A DNA stretch of 64,000 bases from Sporolactobacillus pectinivorans (GCF_002802965.1 NZ_NXGA01000001.1:1660922-1724921); one strand, 5' to 3'; numbered from the stretch's first letter, positions 1 to 8,583 are shown. The notes: generated by a model from the letters alone, not told the origin. A program made the numbers and translations.

Positions 1-1
1 G

Positions 2-397
2 GGTGTGCACATTCAAATTAACCAGCAGCCGTTTGCAAATTTCCTGACACTTCAAACAGGATTTAAATTCGATCTGTCCTATGCTGGCTGGGCTCCCGAC
101 TATCAGGATCCGATGACTTACTTGGATATGTTTACAACCAACCAGCCGGAAAATTCATCCGCCTGGTCCAACAAAACTTACGATAAGCTGATCGCTAGCG
201 CCGAGAGTGAGGCCAACGAAACGACCAGATGGAAAGACATGCAAAGTGCTGAGAAAATTCTGATTCAGGATGTAGGGATTATTCCACTGGATCAGGACGG
301 ACAGGTTTGGGTGCAGAAGCCCTATGTTCAGGGTCTCCAGTATCCGATTTACGGGCCTACAGTTGACCTCACGGGCGCTTACATTTTAAAACATTAA
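2..397 (+). CDS. oppA: Oligopeptide ABC transporter substrate-binding protein, C-terminal part (5' end outside window)
   Basis: The reading frame is open from the first bases of the window, so this is the last ~131 residues of a longer protein. It aligns by eye with the C-terminus of the complete OppA encoded at 1160-2842: both have INQQP, a KFDL stretch, a W-PDYQDPMTYLDM block and an ending in a YGP-VD motif. Family knowledge: SBP_bac_5 lipoproteins bind peptides outside the membrane and deliver them to OppBC. A hairpin terminator follows directly, so it is the last gene of its transcript. It is a second OppA-type receptor next to the opp operon; whether it belongs to another permease (App-like) upstream cannot be seen. 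Confidence 0.9.
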   Translation, partial: GVHIQINQQPFANFLTLQTGFKFDLSYAGWAPDYQDPMTYLDMFTTNQPENSSAWSNKTYDKLIASAESEANETTRWKDMQSAEKILIQDVGIIPLDQDGQVWVQKPYVQGLQYPIYGPTVDLTGAYILKH

Positions 398-420
398 AAA
401 ATTGAGACAACCAAAAATAA

Positions 421-446
421 AAAGAGTCGGGAAACCGGCTCTTTTT
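421..446 (+). terminator. Rho-independent terminator of the first oppA
   Basis: A 10-bp stem (AAAGAGTCGG / CCGGCTCTTT, one G-T pair) with a GAAA loop is followed by T residues, 23 bases after the oppA stop. It also lies just beyond the stop of the converging gene at 479-871 and has an A-run on the other side, so it may serve both. Confidence 0.8.
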
Positions 447-478
447 ATACGTAAGTAAGCTATTTTCAACATATAATT

Positions 479-871
479 TCAGAGGAATAAAGACAAGAGC
501 AGAGAAAGAATAAAAAGAATCAGACTGACAAACAGCAGCGGCCAAGTAACAGGCCAACGCGAACCATCCCTGATTTTATATTCTGCCATAGGCGCTTCAG
601 CGTCTACATCCCCGAGCTGTTTTTTTCGTACAGAACGGGCGAATCTGCGGAAGCTATATACAATCCCATCAAAAAAACCACCCTGAATAACGAATATAAT
701 TAGGCCTGCAGTCAGAAAAATCAGGCTGACGAGTCCAAGCGAATCCGTAAGACTAAACAGGGAAAACTGGTGATTCCTGAACAGCATCGCGGCGAATGAT
801 GATAACAGTTCCACCGCAAAAACTATGATGAAGGTGATAGATCTTTTTTTCTCGAATAGTTTTTTCATCAT
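479..871 (-). CDS. Small three-helix membrane protein, DUF3899-like
   Basis: 130 residues from the ATG chosen here. A GAGAGG ribosome site lies 6 bases before this ATG; the frame stays open 16 codons upstream but without a ribosome site. Three hydrophobic segments are visible (about residues 10-30, 42-64 and 108-130), with a basic, then acidic, cytoplasmic loop between helices 2 and 3. The pattern fits the DUF3899 family of uncharacterised Bacillales membrane proteins, which I recall as opp neighbours; this is a resemblance, not a search result. It is transcribed against the two oppA genes, and its role is unknown. Confidence 0.6.
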   Translation of the reverse strand: MMKKLFEKKRSITFIIVFAVELLSSFAAMLFRNHQFSLFSLTDSLGLVSLIFLTAGLIIFVIQGGFFDGIVYSFRRFARSVRKKQLGDVDAEAPMAEYKIRDGSRWPVTWPLLFVSLILFILSLLLSLFL

Positions 872-1067
872 GAAACACCTCTCAAACATCATAACGGAGA
901 ACACGAAGGAGGGCAACAAAATGAATGGTAGACTATGTTATATAATATGACATTTGTTATAAAAAAATAATTTAAAAAAACAGCGTAGTATCAATAAATT
1001 TCAACATAAAATTAATAGAAAATATTGTTTTTACAAAAAAAAGAATGCAAATAAAAGAAATAACTTG

Positions 1068-1073
1068 TATAAT
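1068..1073 (+). promoter_or_regulatory. Candidate -10 element of the opp operon
   Basis: A perfect TATAAT lies 87 bases before the oppA start in a very AT-rich stretch (about 950-1075). No good -35 hexamer is present at 16-18 bases upstream, so activation by a regulator, or a different promoter, is possible. Confidence 0.4.
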
Positions 1074-1159
1074 AGCGTTTGTAGGTTGATTCTGTCTTCT
1101 AAAACGTGAGCAGAACGATCTAAAAAAAAGATAATTTACCATGGGGAGGTCATTGTTTT

Positions 1160-2842
1160 ATGAGGAGTAGAGCAAAATGGTCGCTGGTGCTATCATTAGC
1201 CTTAGCGCTCAGCCTCGTGTTATCCGCTTGCGGCAGCTCAAGCAGCAGCAGTTCAAGTGCAAGCAGCAATACGCTTGCCAAGAGTCAAGTGCTCAATCTG
1301 GCGTCAACGGCAGATATTCCTACACTTGATCCAAATCTTGCGACCGACACGACATCGACAAACGTTATTGAGATGACAGAAGCCGGCTTGACAAGGATGC
1401 ACGATAACAAATATCAATGGGATCTTGCAGCAGGCGCCCCAAAAGTCAGCGCCGACAAGAAGACAGTTACATTTACGCTTCGCAATGCTAAATGGTCCGA
1501 TGGCAAGCCGATCACAGCCCAAGATTTTGTTTATGGCTGGCAGCGTCAGAACGATCCGGCTGCTAAACCGGCTTATAACTTCTTATTTACAGCAGTCGGA
1601 ATTAAAAATGCTTCAAAAATTGAAGATCCAACGAACAAACAGTTCTATGGCAAGTACAATCTGCTTGGTGTTAAAGCTCTGAATTCGAAGACACTTCAGA
1701 TACAGCTGGAAGAGCCGATACCTCCGTTCTTCTACAGCATTCTCTCTCAGCCTCAGTTTATGCCTCTGCGCGCTGACTTCGTCAAGAAACAGGGAAGCAA
1801 CTTCGCAATGGGCCCTTCGAATGTGCTTTACAGTGGACCGTTCATTCTTTCTTCCTGGAAGAAGGGCTCTAACTGGACATATAAGAAGAATCCGGACTAT
1901 TGGAATGCAAAGGCAACAAAGCTGACGCAAGTTAATGTCCAATATCAGGCGAACCTTTCAACACGTGTCAATCTGTACAAAACAGGTAAAATTGATGCTG
2001 TTTCATTAACTGGCGACTTTGTTAATAACTTGAAAGCAACCAATCCGAAAGAAATTCACAGTAACCTAACATCTGGAACATTCTTTCTCTATATCAACCA
2101 GAAAACAAACAAATATCTCAAAAATCTGGATCTGCGCAAAGCGATTAATGCTTCGATTGACCGCAACAGCTTTGTAAAGGTTCTGTTCAACGACGGTTCT
2201 GTTGCTTCTAATTATGTTGTTCCTAAGGGCTTTACTAAGGGTCCGGATGGCAATGACTTCCGCGGTGACGCTCCTGTGAACGGCTATCCTGCAGGCAACG
2301 CCTCAGACGCAAAAGCATTGTGGAACAAAGCTAAGAAAGAACTGGGAATCACAAAGCTGAATCTCAGCTTCCTGAGTTCCAACGGTGATCAGTATAAGCA
2401 GTGGGATGAGTACCTTGCTAACCAGATCCAAACGAATCTGCCGGGTGTAACGGTTACGATTAACCAGCAGCCGTGGGCAAACTATTTGACGCTGAATCAG
2501 GAATTCAAATTTGATCTCGCATTCAGCGGCTGGTTCCCGGATTATCAGGATCCAATGACTTACCTGGATATGTGGACAACGGGCAATGCCCAGAACACAA
2601 CCGGCTGGTCTAACAAGAAATTCGATTCTCTGATTGCAAACGCTAAGGCTGAAACGGGCGATCCTGCAAAACGCTGGGCCGACATGGTTTCCGCTGAAAA
2701 AACGATGATGGCTGACTATCCGATCGTTCCTATTTATCAGGAAGGTCAGACTTGGGCTCAGAAGCCGACTGTCAAAGGTCTTTCACAGCCTTCTTATGGC
2801 CCACAAGTTGACTTTTCTCAGGCATACATTACCACAAAATAA
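1160..2842 (+). CDS. oppA: Oligopeptide-binding lipoprotein OppA
   Basis: 560 residues, normal for the SBP_bac_5 peptide-binding family. The N-terminus is a lipoprotein signal: basic start, hydrophobic core, then a lipobox LSAC with Cys24 as the lipidated residue, followed by a Ser-rich linker. The mature part begins with the LNLAS..ADIPTLDPNLATD segment typical of OppA. A GGGGAGG ribosome site lies 10 bases before the ATG. It is the first gene of oppABCDF and should capture peptides at the outer membrane face. In Bacillus this system imports nutritional and signalling peptides (Phr/CSF); that role is inferred here. The paralogue at 2-397 shares much of its C-terminus. Confidence 0.95.
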   Translation: MRSRAKWSLVLSLALALSLVLSACGSSSSSSSSASSNTLAKSQVLNLASTADIPTLDPNLATDTTSTNVIEMTEAGLTRMHDNKYQWDLAAGAPKVSADKKTVTFTLRNAKWSDGKPITAQDFVYGWQRQNDPAAKPAYNFLFTAVGIKNASKIEDPTNKQFYGKYNLLGVKALNSKTLQIQLEEPIPPFFYSILSQPQFMPLRADFVKKQGSNFAMGPSNVLYSGPFILSSWKKGSNWTYKKNPDYWNAKATKLTQVNVQYQANLSTRVNLYKTGKIDAVSLTGDFVNNLKATNPKEIHSNLTSGTFFLYINQKTNKYLKNLDLRKAINASIDRNSFVKVLFNDGSVASNYVVPKGFTKGPDGNDFRGDAPVNGYPAGNASDAKALWNKAKKELGITKLNLSFLSSNGDQYKQWDEYLANQIQTNLPGVTVTINQQPWANYLTLNQEFKFDLAFSGWFPDYQDPMTYLDMWTTGNAQNTTGWSNKKFDSLIANAKAETGDPAKRWADMVSAEKTMMADYPIVPIYQEGQTWAQKPTVKGLSQPSYGPQVDFSQAYITTK

Positions 2843-2876
2843 TGAAGTATTTTGAATGGGTCTGTTGGTAACTCAT

Positions 2877-2920
2877 GGAGGGAGAGTATGTGTCGGTAGA
2901 TGGCATATGCTCTCCCTTCC
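2877..2920 (+). other. Stem-loop between oppA and oppB
   Basis: A stem of at least 13 pairs (GGGAGAGTATGTG with CATATGCTCTCCC, G-T pairs included) and an 11-base loop sits 37 bases after the oppA stop and 100 bases before oppB. It is followed by a weak T-rich stretch only. Such hairpins behind a binding-protein gene usually give partial termination or protect the upstream mRNA, allowing more receptor than permease. Confidence 0.7.
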
Positions 2921-3021
2921 ATATTTTATGAATATTAAAATTGTTCATTTGCTGCTATTGTTAAATTGATGATGATGTAAGAGAAAATAGATGAAAATTT
3001 TACACAGGAGGTTATTTCCCA

Positions 3022-3951
3022 GTGGGACGGTACATTCTTAAACGGATCTGGTATATGATTATTACCCTTTACGTCGTCATCACACTGACTTTCTTGGCAA
3101 TGAAGCTTCTGCCTGGTACGCCGTTCAAGTTTGCAAACAGATTGACACCGACAGAGCTTAATACATTAAAACATTACTATGGACTCGATCAGCCGATCGC
3201 TGTTCAGTATGTTAGATATATGTGGAATCTTCTGCATGGTAACATGGGCGGTTCATTCCAGTTTGGCAATGAATCGGTAGCATCCTTGTTATTCGCTAAA
3301 TTTCCAGTATCCCTTGATCTTGGAATGGAAGCGATCATCATCGGCGCCATTCTCGGCATTCTGCTTGGCATAGTATCCGGCCTGCGCAGAGGTACTGCGC
3401 TTGACTGGGGCACGATGATTTTTGCAACGTTGGGTATCTCAATTCCTTCATTTATTTTCGCGGGCATCCTGCAGTATTGCCTCGGTGTGATGGTGCAACT
3501 ATTTCCGGTGGCCGGATGGGGCGGCCCGTCTTACCATGTTTTGCCGGTTACCTCCCTGGCCGTCGGCGTTCTCGCGGAAGTTGCCATTTTTATGAGGACG
3601 GAAATGGTTGAAGTGATTAACCAGGATTATATCGTGACTGCTGAGGCAAAGGGTTTGACAAGAAGCGCGGTGGTTTTTAAGCACGCGGTACGGAATGCAC
3701 TCATTCCAGTGGTTACGATTCTCGGCCCTCTGACCGCGGCGATTATTACCGGTTCCCTTGTCATTGAAAGTATTTTTGGCATACCCGGAATTGGTTCTCA
3801 GTTTGTAGATTCCATTGTGACCAATGATTATCCGATGATTATGGGTACAACGGAACTTTATTCGGCACTATTTATTGTGACCATTCTGATTGTCGATATT
3901 CTGTATGGCATTATTGATCCGAGAATTCGTGTGTCAGGAGGTCATTCATAA
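3022..3951 (+). CDS. oppB: Oligopeptide ABC transporter permease OppB
   Basis: 309 residues with a GTG start 10 bases behind AGGAGG. The N-terminus (GRYILKRIWYMIITLYVVITLTF) and the PG-P segment around residues 30-34 are typical of DppB/OppB permeases. About six membrane helices are visible, and the ATPase-docking EAA loop lies near residues 206-226 (EAKGL...HAVRNALIPVVT). It pairs with OppC to form the channel. Its TAA overlaps the oppC ATG by one base, indicating translational coupling. Confidence 0.95.
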   Translation: MGRYILKRIWYMIITLYVVITLTFLAMKLLPGTPFKFANRLTPTELNTLKHYYGLDQPIAVQYVRYMWNLLHGNMGGSFQFGNESVASLLFAKFPVSLDLGMEAIIIGAILGILLGIVSGLRRGTALDWGTMIFATLGISIPSFIFAGILQYCLGVMVQLFPVAGWGGPSYHVLPVTSLAVGVLAEVAIFMRTEMVEVINQDYIVTAEAKGLTRSAVVFKHAVRNALIPVVTILGPLTAAIITGSLVIESIFGIPGIGSQFVDSIVTNDYPMIMGTTELYSALFIVTILIVDILYGIIDPRIRVSGGHS

Positions 3952-4958
3952 TGGCAGCAGCCAGCGAAGAAATTACAAGAGAAATGTTTGAACCGGTTGG
4001 TGCGAACCAGAGCGTCAGCGAACATATATCCGGCAAAGTCGTCAGTACATGGAAAGATGCTTTCAGACGGTTTATGAAAAATAAAGGCGCGGTTATTTCG
4101 GTGATTATCATTGCATTGATCATTGTCATGGCGCTAGTCGGTCCGCATATCAATAAAATTGGAACGACGAATCAAAATTTGATTTGGTCGAACCTTCCGC
4201 CAAAGGTCAGCGCATTGTCCTGGCTGCCGATGTTCAGCGGCAAGGAAAACGGTATAGACATCTATCAGCAGCGTGGTGTGAAGCAGAATTTCTTGTTCGG
4301 GACAGATCAGCTCGGCCGCGATTTGTGGAACAGGACATGGGCGGGCACTCAAATTTCATTGTTTATCGCTCTTGTCGCCGCGTTAGTCGATGTGTTTATT
4401 GGAGTCGTTTATGGAGGCATATCGGGTTATTTTGGCGGTACCGTTGATAATATTCTGCAGCGTATTATTGAAGTCATTTCCGGCATTCCTAACCTTGTCT
4501 GGATCATCTTGTTGATTCTCGTTTTGCAGCCGGGACTCTTAACGATTATTATTGCCATATTAGCGACAAACTGGGTTGCAATGGCGCGAATCGTTCGCGG
4601 AGAAATGATGAAACTTAAGAATCAGGAATTTGTGCTGGCATCAAGGACCTTAGGCGCAGGGGATGGAAGGATCATCTTTCGCCACCTTGTTCCGAATTCT
4701 TTAGGGATGATCATCGTTAATACGATGTTCTCAATCCCGAATGCGATATTCTTTGAAGCGTTTCTCAGTTTTATCGGTCTTGGTATTCGTGATCCACAGG
4801 CCTCACTCGGTTCTCTTGTAAGCAATGGGTTTTCCGTGCTTCAGATTCATCCTTATCAGACGATTTATCCGGGAATCGTTATTTCCCTGCTTTTAATTTG
4901 CTTTAATATTGCCGGCAACGGGCTGCGCGATGCATTTGACCCGAAATTACGCCGCTGA
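3951..4958 (+). CDS. oppC: Oligopeptide ABC transporter permease OppC
   Basis: 335 residues. The first ~45 residues are hydrophilic, followed by an OppC-N type helix, a large outside segment carrying the usual FGTDQLGRDLW motif (about residues 116-126), and five further helices. The EAA loop (LASRTLGAGD...HLVPNSL) lies near residue 225-250. The ribosome site CAGGAGG lies inside the end of oppB. It forms the membrane channel with OppB. Confidence 0.95.
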   Translation: MAAASEEITREMFEPVGANQSVSEHISGKVVSTWKDAFRRFMKNKGAVISVIIIALIIVMALVGPHINKIGTTNQNLIWSNLPPKVSALSWLPMFSGKENGIDIYQQRGVKQNFLFGTDQLGRDLWNRTWAGTQISLFIALVAALVDVFIGVVYGGISGYFGGTVDNILQRIIEVISGIPNLVWIILLILVLQPGLLTIIIAILATNWVAMARIVRGEMMKLKNQEFVLASRTLGAGDGRIIFRHLVPNSLGMIIVNTMFSIPNAIFFEAFLSFIGLGIRDPQASLGSLVSNGFSVLQIHPYQTIYPGIVISLLLICFNIAGNGLRDAFDPKLRR

Positions 4959-4973
4959 TTGTGAGGGACAGTT

Positions 4974-5990
4974 ATGGACAAGTTATTGGAAATTCAAAAT
5001 TTGCATATTCAATTTGACATTTTTGGAGCCCATGTCCAGGCCGTTCGCGGTGTGGATCTGGAGTTAAATGTCGGAGAGACTTTAGCTATAGTTGGAGAAT
5101 CCGGTTCCGGCAAATCCGTTACATCGAAAGCGATTATGGGACTGAACCCAAGCCCTCCAGGTAAAGTAACTGCTGGGAAAATACTTCTTGAAGGTCATGA
5201 TCTCGTTCAGTACTCGCAGAAACAACTGCAAAGGGTCAGAGGCAAAGATATATCGATGATTTTCCAGGACCCGATGACTGCATTAAATCCGACAATGAAA
5301 ATTGGAAAGCAAATCATGGAAGGTCTTATCAAGCATCAGAATATGAGCAAGAGTGATGCAAAGAAACGAGCGATCGAATTACTTTCACTGGTAGGCATTC
5401 CGAATCCGGACAAGCGGGTGGATGAATACCCGCATCAGTTTTCCGGCGGCATGAGGCAGCGTGTGGTTATTGCGATTGCGCTTGCCTGCAATCCTAAAAT
5501 ATTAATCGCTGATGAGCCGACGACTGCACTTGACGTTACGATTCAGGCACAGATTCTCGATCTCATGAGGGATATTCAGGAGAAGACGGGCACTGCAATC
5601 ATACTGATTACTCATGATCTGGGTGTTGTTGCTAATCTTGCCCAAAGAGTGGCAGTTATGTATGGCGGCAAAATCATTGAAACAGGGTCGATCGACGAAA
5701 TTTTTTATCAACCCAAACACCCGTATACTTGGGGGCTTCTTTCGTCAATGCCTAAGCTTCATGCGAAGACGGACAAGCTTCTTGCAATTCCGGGAACTCC
5801 ACCCGATCTGAGCGATCCGCCGAAGGGCTGTCCTTTTGCACCGAGATGCCCTTATGCAATGAAAGTGTGCCTGGATCATATGCCGGCCTATACAAAGGTG
5901 TCGGAAACTCAAAAGACGGCCTGCTGGCTGCTTGATCAACGGGCACCGAAAGTGGATCCCCCAAAAACAATCGGCGTGGGAGGAAAATGA
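4974..5990 (+). CDS. oppD: Oligopeptide ABC transporter ATPase OppD
   Basis: 338 residues. It has Walker A GESGSGKS near residues 40-48, a signature FSGGMRQR near 156, and Walker B ILIADEPTTALD near 176. The C-terminal oligopeptide extension has the Cys pattern CPFAPRCPYAMKVC (around 285-298), which in this family can bind an iron-sulphur cluster. It hydrolyses ATP on the cytoplasmic side to drive peptide import together with OppF. It starts 15 bases after oppC. Confidence 0.95.
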   Translation: MDKLLEIQNLHIQFDIFGAHVQAVRGVDLELNVGETLAIVGESGSGKSVTSKAIMGLNPSPPGKVTAGKILLEGHDLVQYSQKQLQRVRGKDISMIFQDPMTALNPTMKIGKQIMEGLIKHQNMSKSDAKKRAIELLSLVGIPNPDKRVDEYPHQFSGGMRQRVVIAIALACNPKILIADEPTTALDVTIQAQILDLMRDIQEKTGTAIILITHDLGVVANLAQRVAVMYGGKIIETGSIDEIFYQPKHPYTWGLLSSMPKLHAKTDKLLAIPGTPPDLSDPPKGCPFAPRCPYAMKVCLDHMPAYTKVSETQKTACWLLDQRAPKVDPPKTIGVGGK

Positions 5991-5993
5991 TTC

Positions 5994-6992
5994 ATGGCTG
6001 ATAATAAAGAAAAATTGCTTGAGGTCAAAAACCTTAAGAAATATTTTAAAGTTTCAAGAACGGATGTTTTGAAAGCTGTTGACGGTGTTTCCTTTGACAT
6101 ATATAAGGGTGAGACGCTCGGACTCGTTGGCGAATCCGGCTGTGGAAAGTCTACAACCGGCCGTACGATTATCCGGCTATATGAACCGACAAGCGGACAA
6201 GTTGTTTTTGGTGGAAAAGAAATCGGTGGGAAACTGTCCAGAAAATCGCGGAAAGATTTGACTCACAAGATGCAGATGATTTTTCAAGACCCTTACGCTT
6301 CTCTTAATCCGAGAATGATGGTCAAAGATATCATCTCTGAAGGGCTGAATATTCACCACATCGTGACACCTGGAAAAAGCCATCTGGAACGCGTTTATGA
6401 ATTGCTGGAAACGGTCGGATTGAATAAAGAGCATGCAAACCGCTATCCGCATGAATTCAGTGGCGGCCAGCGGCAAAGAATCGGCATTGCGAGGGCATTG
6501 GCGGTTGATCCCGACTTTATCATTGCAGATGAACCGATCTCTGCTCTTGATGTTTCCATTCAGGCTCAGGTTGTCAACCTGCTTCAAGAATTGCAGGAAA
6601 AGCAGGGACTCACCTATCTATTTATTGCACACGATCTTTCAATGGTGAAACACATCAGTGACCGTGTCGGAGTGATGTATCTAGGCAACATGGCTGAGCT
6701 TGCACCAAGTGATGAACTTTATGATCATCCGCTGCACCCGTATACCCAGGCACTTCTCTCCGCGATACCGGTCGCAGATCCTGAGATGGAGCGGAGCAGA
6801 GAAAGAATTATACTTCAGGGTGAAGTGCCAAGCCCGATTAACCCACCGAGCGGCTGCCGTTTCAGGACGCGCTGTCCTTTTGCAATGGACATTTGCGCGA
6901 AGGCCCGGCCTAAATGGCATGAAATTGAGGAAGGGCATTGGGTTGCCTGCCATCTTCATGATGAGAGTAAATCTTCAGAAAATGTTAAATGA
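5994..6992 (+). CDS. oppF: Oligopeptide ABC transporter ATPase OppF
   Basis: 332 residues. Walker A GESGCGKS lies near 43-51, signature [15 protein letters not shown] near 154, and Walker [13 protein letters not shown] near 176. The C-terminal Cys cluster [14 protein letters not shown] is kept. The start ATG lies 9 bases after GGGAGGAAAA within the end of oppD; three bases separate the two genes. It is the last gene of the operon, and a terminator follows. Confidence 0.95.
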   Translation: MADNKEKLLEVKNLKKYFKVSRTDVLKAVDGVSFDIYKGETLGLVGESGCGKSTTGRTIIRLYEPTSGQVVFGGKEIGGKLSRKSRKDLTHKMQMIFQDPYASLNPRMMVKDIISEGLNIHHIVTPGKSHLERVYELLETVGLNKEHANRYPHEFSGGQRQRIGIARALAVDPDFIIADEPISALDVSIQAQVVNLLQELQEKQGLTYLFIAHDLSMVKHISDRVGVMYLGNMAELAPSDELYDHPLHPYTQALLSAIPVADPEMERSRERIILQGEVPSPINPPSGCRFRTRCPFAMDICAKARPKWHEIEEGHWVACHLHDESKSSENVK

Positions 6993-7005
6993 AACAGTGT
7001 AATCT

Positions 7006-7041
7006 AAAAACACCGGATGTTTTATATGCCCGGTGTTTTTT
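7006..7041 (+). terminator. Terminator of the opp operon
   Basis: Stem CACCGG/CCGGTG extended by A-T pairs, with a ~13-base loop and a run of T, 14 bases after the oppF stop. The A-run on the other side means it could also end the converging small gene at 7076-7231. Confidence 0.85.
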
Positions 7042-7075
7042 CATGAATCATAAAAGTCTCTAAAATCTGTCGGAT

Positions 7076-7231
7076 TTACCTTTTGTACTTACTTAAGAGA
7101 TTCAGAAGATAAAACAAGATGGCCAATGCCACGAGTAAATCGATGAACCAGGTACTGAAAAAGTGTAAAAAATAATGCAGAATAATTCCGGCGGCCATGA
7201 TTAGTGTTGCAGCAGTTGCTGCTGTCCGCAT
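7076..7231 (-). CDS. Hypothetical 51-residue membrane miniprotein
   Basis: The chosen ATG has GGGGTG eight bases upstream; a longer frame reaching 7279 lacks any ribosome site. The peptide has two hydrophobic stretches (about residues 5-24 and 27-46) and a basic end (KYKR), so a small two-helix membrane protein is likely. I do not recognise the family. It converges on oppF across the shared terminator. Confidence 0.5.
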   Translation of the reverse strand: MRTAATAATLIMAAGIILHYFLHFFSTWFIDLLVALAILFYLLNLLSKYKR

Positions 7232-7285
7232 TAATAATTCACCCCGCTTTCTGTAAAGATGCATATTATTCCCGGCCATGCATAA

Positions 7286-7392
7286 GCTATTTGTAGAGGA
7301 TGATGATTGACCTCAATGGACAGGCAGGCAAAGGGCAGAATCCAGGCCTTCGGCTGAGTGTCGAATCGATTCCAAATTTCGCTACAAATAGC
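7286..7392. repeat. 107-bp segment bounded by 11-bp perfect inverted repeats
   Basis: GCTATTTGTAG at 7286-7296 is mirrored as CTACAAATAGC at 7382-7392. The inside is higher in GC than the flanks and has no convincing gene. The layout resembles a short non-autonomous element or an mRNA hairpin. No target duplication is obvious. Confidence 0.5.
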
Positions 7393-7477
7393 CAAAAAAC
7401 GACACTTATTGAGAAAATGCCTCTGTTTTTGAGAGTGATAATTGCTTAACTGTCCTTGACAAGTATAACAAATCGGG

Positions 7478-7506
7478 TTGACAATAAATAGAGAAAGATA
7501 AATAAT
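7478..7506 (+). promoter_or_regulatory. Sigma-A-like promoter before the 41-residue ORF
   Basis: A perfect -35 TTGACA (7478-7483) is followed after 17 bases by AATAAT (7501-7506). A second TTGACA lies at 7456-7461 without a matching -10. The start of the 41-residue ORF is ~60 bases downstream. Confidence 0.6.
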
Positions 7507-7563
7507 AAAGTTGACTGGTTTGTCAGTGAGCGGGCTAACTATAATCAAAGGAGGCGATAACCA

Positions 7564-7689
7564 GTGAAACCGAAGGAAGTAAGGCGCAGGCGCAAAAGTT
7601 CTATCCGGAGATGGCTTAAAGAAACACTGGGTCAGTTGCAGCCAAAATCTCAGGACGCCCCGTCAGCAAATTTGAAGTTGCCAGCGTAA
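7564..7689 (+). CDS. 41-residue basic protein, hypothetical
   Basis: GTG start nine bases after a near-ideal AAAGGAGG (7547-7554). The product begins MKPKEVRRRRKSSIRRWLKE, with a strong Arg/Lys cluster in residues 2-16 and a plain C-terminus. The unit has its own promoter and a hairpin terminator, so it appears to be an expressed single gene rather than chance. I do not recognise the family; the basic helix could bind nucleic acid or membrane. It sits directly upstream of spxA. Confidence 0.55.
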   Translation: MKPKEVRRRRKSSIRRWLKETLGQLQPKSQDAPSANLKLPA

Positions 7690-7734
7690 AGTAAAGATAC
7701 AGGTTCTGCCAAATCATTTGATGAGGATGGATCA

Positions 7735-7771
7735 CAAGAGGAACTTCTCTATTCGGAGGAGTTCTCTTTTC
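7735..7771 (+). terminator. Terminator of the 41-residue gene
   Basis: Stem AAGAG(G)AACTTCT / AGGAGTTCTCTT with one bulged base and an 8-base loop, ending in TTTT, about 45 bases after the stop codon. Confidence 0.65.
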
Positions 7772-7881
7772 ATACCGTTAAAAAAGTATCAAAATTATTT
7801 TTATTAGCATAAATCGCTGAACATGATTAAAGCTTTTAATTAAAAAAATCTTCACTGTCCTGCAGGCAACGTCGAAGCCGG

Positions 7882-8033
7882 TATAATTTGGCAGTCACAA
7901 TTTTTGTCAGTGCCCGAAGGGTTATCCATCGGCAATTTTTTTATCGGAAGGAGAGGCGGCAATATTCATCGACCAATTGTGAAATTTTTTTTACAAAAAA
8001 AAGGTATGAAAATTAGAAGGATTATTATATAAT
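7882..8033 (+). promoter_or_regulatory. Upstream region of spxA with two candidate -10 boxes
   Basis: TATAAT occurs at 7882-7887 and again at 8028-8033; neither has a strong -35. The first would yield a ~190-base leader containing the hairpin at 7911-7943; the second would start ~40 bases before the spxA start. In B. subtilis spxA is read from several promoters under PerR/YodB and stress sigma factors; whether that holds here is unknown. The rest of 7772-8085 shows nothing else recognisable. Confidence 0.4.
7911..7943 (+). terminator. Hairpin plus T-run in the spxA leader (possible attenuator)
   Basis: TGCCCGAAGG pairs imperfectly with CCATCGGCA around a TTAT loop, followed by seven T. It lies ~145 bases before the spxA start and after the first candidate promoter, so it could limit read-through. 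Confidence 0.45.
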
Positions 8034-8085
8034 AAAGACAGTTTCAATAGATGCGAAACTTTTATTAACTAAGGGAGGGTGAAGA

Positions 8086-8481
8086 ATGGTCACATTATAT
8101 ACATCTCCAAGCTGTACATCATGCAGGAAGGCAAAAGCATGGCTTAAAGCCCATGATATACCTTTCAAAGAAAGAAACATTTTTTCAGAACCGCTGTCCA
8201 TCGAAGAAATCAAGGAAATTCTTCGAATGACTGAAGACGGTACCGATGAAATTATTTCAACTCGATCGAAAGCGTTTCAAGAATTGAATATAAAACTAGA
8301 CACCATGTCTATTCAGGATCTTTTTGAGCTTATCAGGGATAATCCCGGGTTGTTGCGCCGACCGATCATGCTTGATGATAAGCGCCTTCAGGTAGGATAT
8401 AACGATGACGAGATCCGTCGCTTCCTGCCAAGGAAAGTCAGGACTTTTCAGCTTCAGGAAGCTCAGCGTTTGGTAAACTGA
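8086..8481 (+). CDS. spxA: Global redox/thiol-stress regulator Spx (ArsC-like)
   Basis: 131 residues, exactly the usual Spx length. The redox switch CxxC is Cys10-Thr-Ser-Cys13. The conserved segment [21 protein letters not shown] follows (about 90-110). Spx binds the C-terminal domain of the RNA polymerase alpha subunit and, when oxidised, activates thioredoxin and other thiol-stress genes. It is normally degraded by ClpXP with the adaptor SpxH, whose gene lies at 13973-14875. The ATG follows AGGGAGGG by 7 bases. It has its own terminator and is followed by terC and mecA as in B. subtilis. Confidence 0.97.
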   Translation: MVTLYTSPSCTSCRKAKAWLKAHDIPFKERNIFSEPLSIEEIKEILRMTEDGTDEIISTRSKAFQELNIKLDTMSIQDLFELIRDNPGLLRRPIMLDDKRLQVGYNDDEIRRFLPRKVRTFQLQEAQRLVN

Positions 8482-8504
8482 CAAGAGTTGTAAATAAAGA
8501 ATTG

Positions 8505-8534
8505 AAAGCGCCCAGCATATGGACGCTTTTTTTC
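8505..8534 (+). terminator. Terminator of spxA
   Basis: Stem AAAGCG/CGCTTT extended by CCA/TGG across one mismatch, then seven T, 24 bases after the spxA stop. Confidence 0.75.
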
Positions 8535-8583
8535 ATGTCCGAACTGATCGGATTGAAACGGCACAGTTTAAGATATTTTCCCC

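Noticed and set aside
7231..7548. 105-codon minus-strand frame across the inverted-repeat segment
   Set aside because: No ribosome site and it overlaps the 51-residue gene and the inverted repeats. It may only reflect the repeat's composition.
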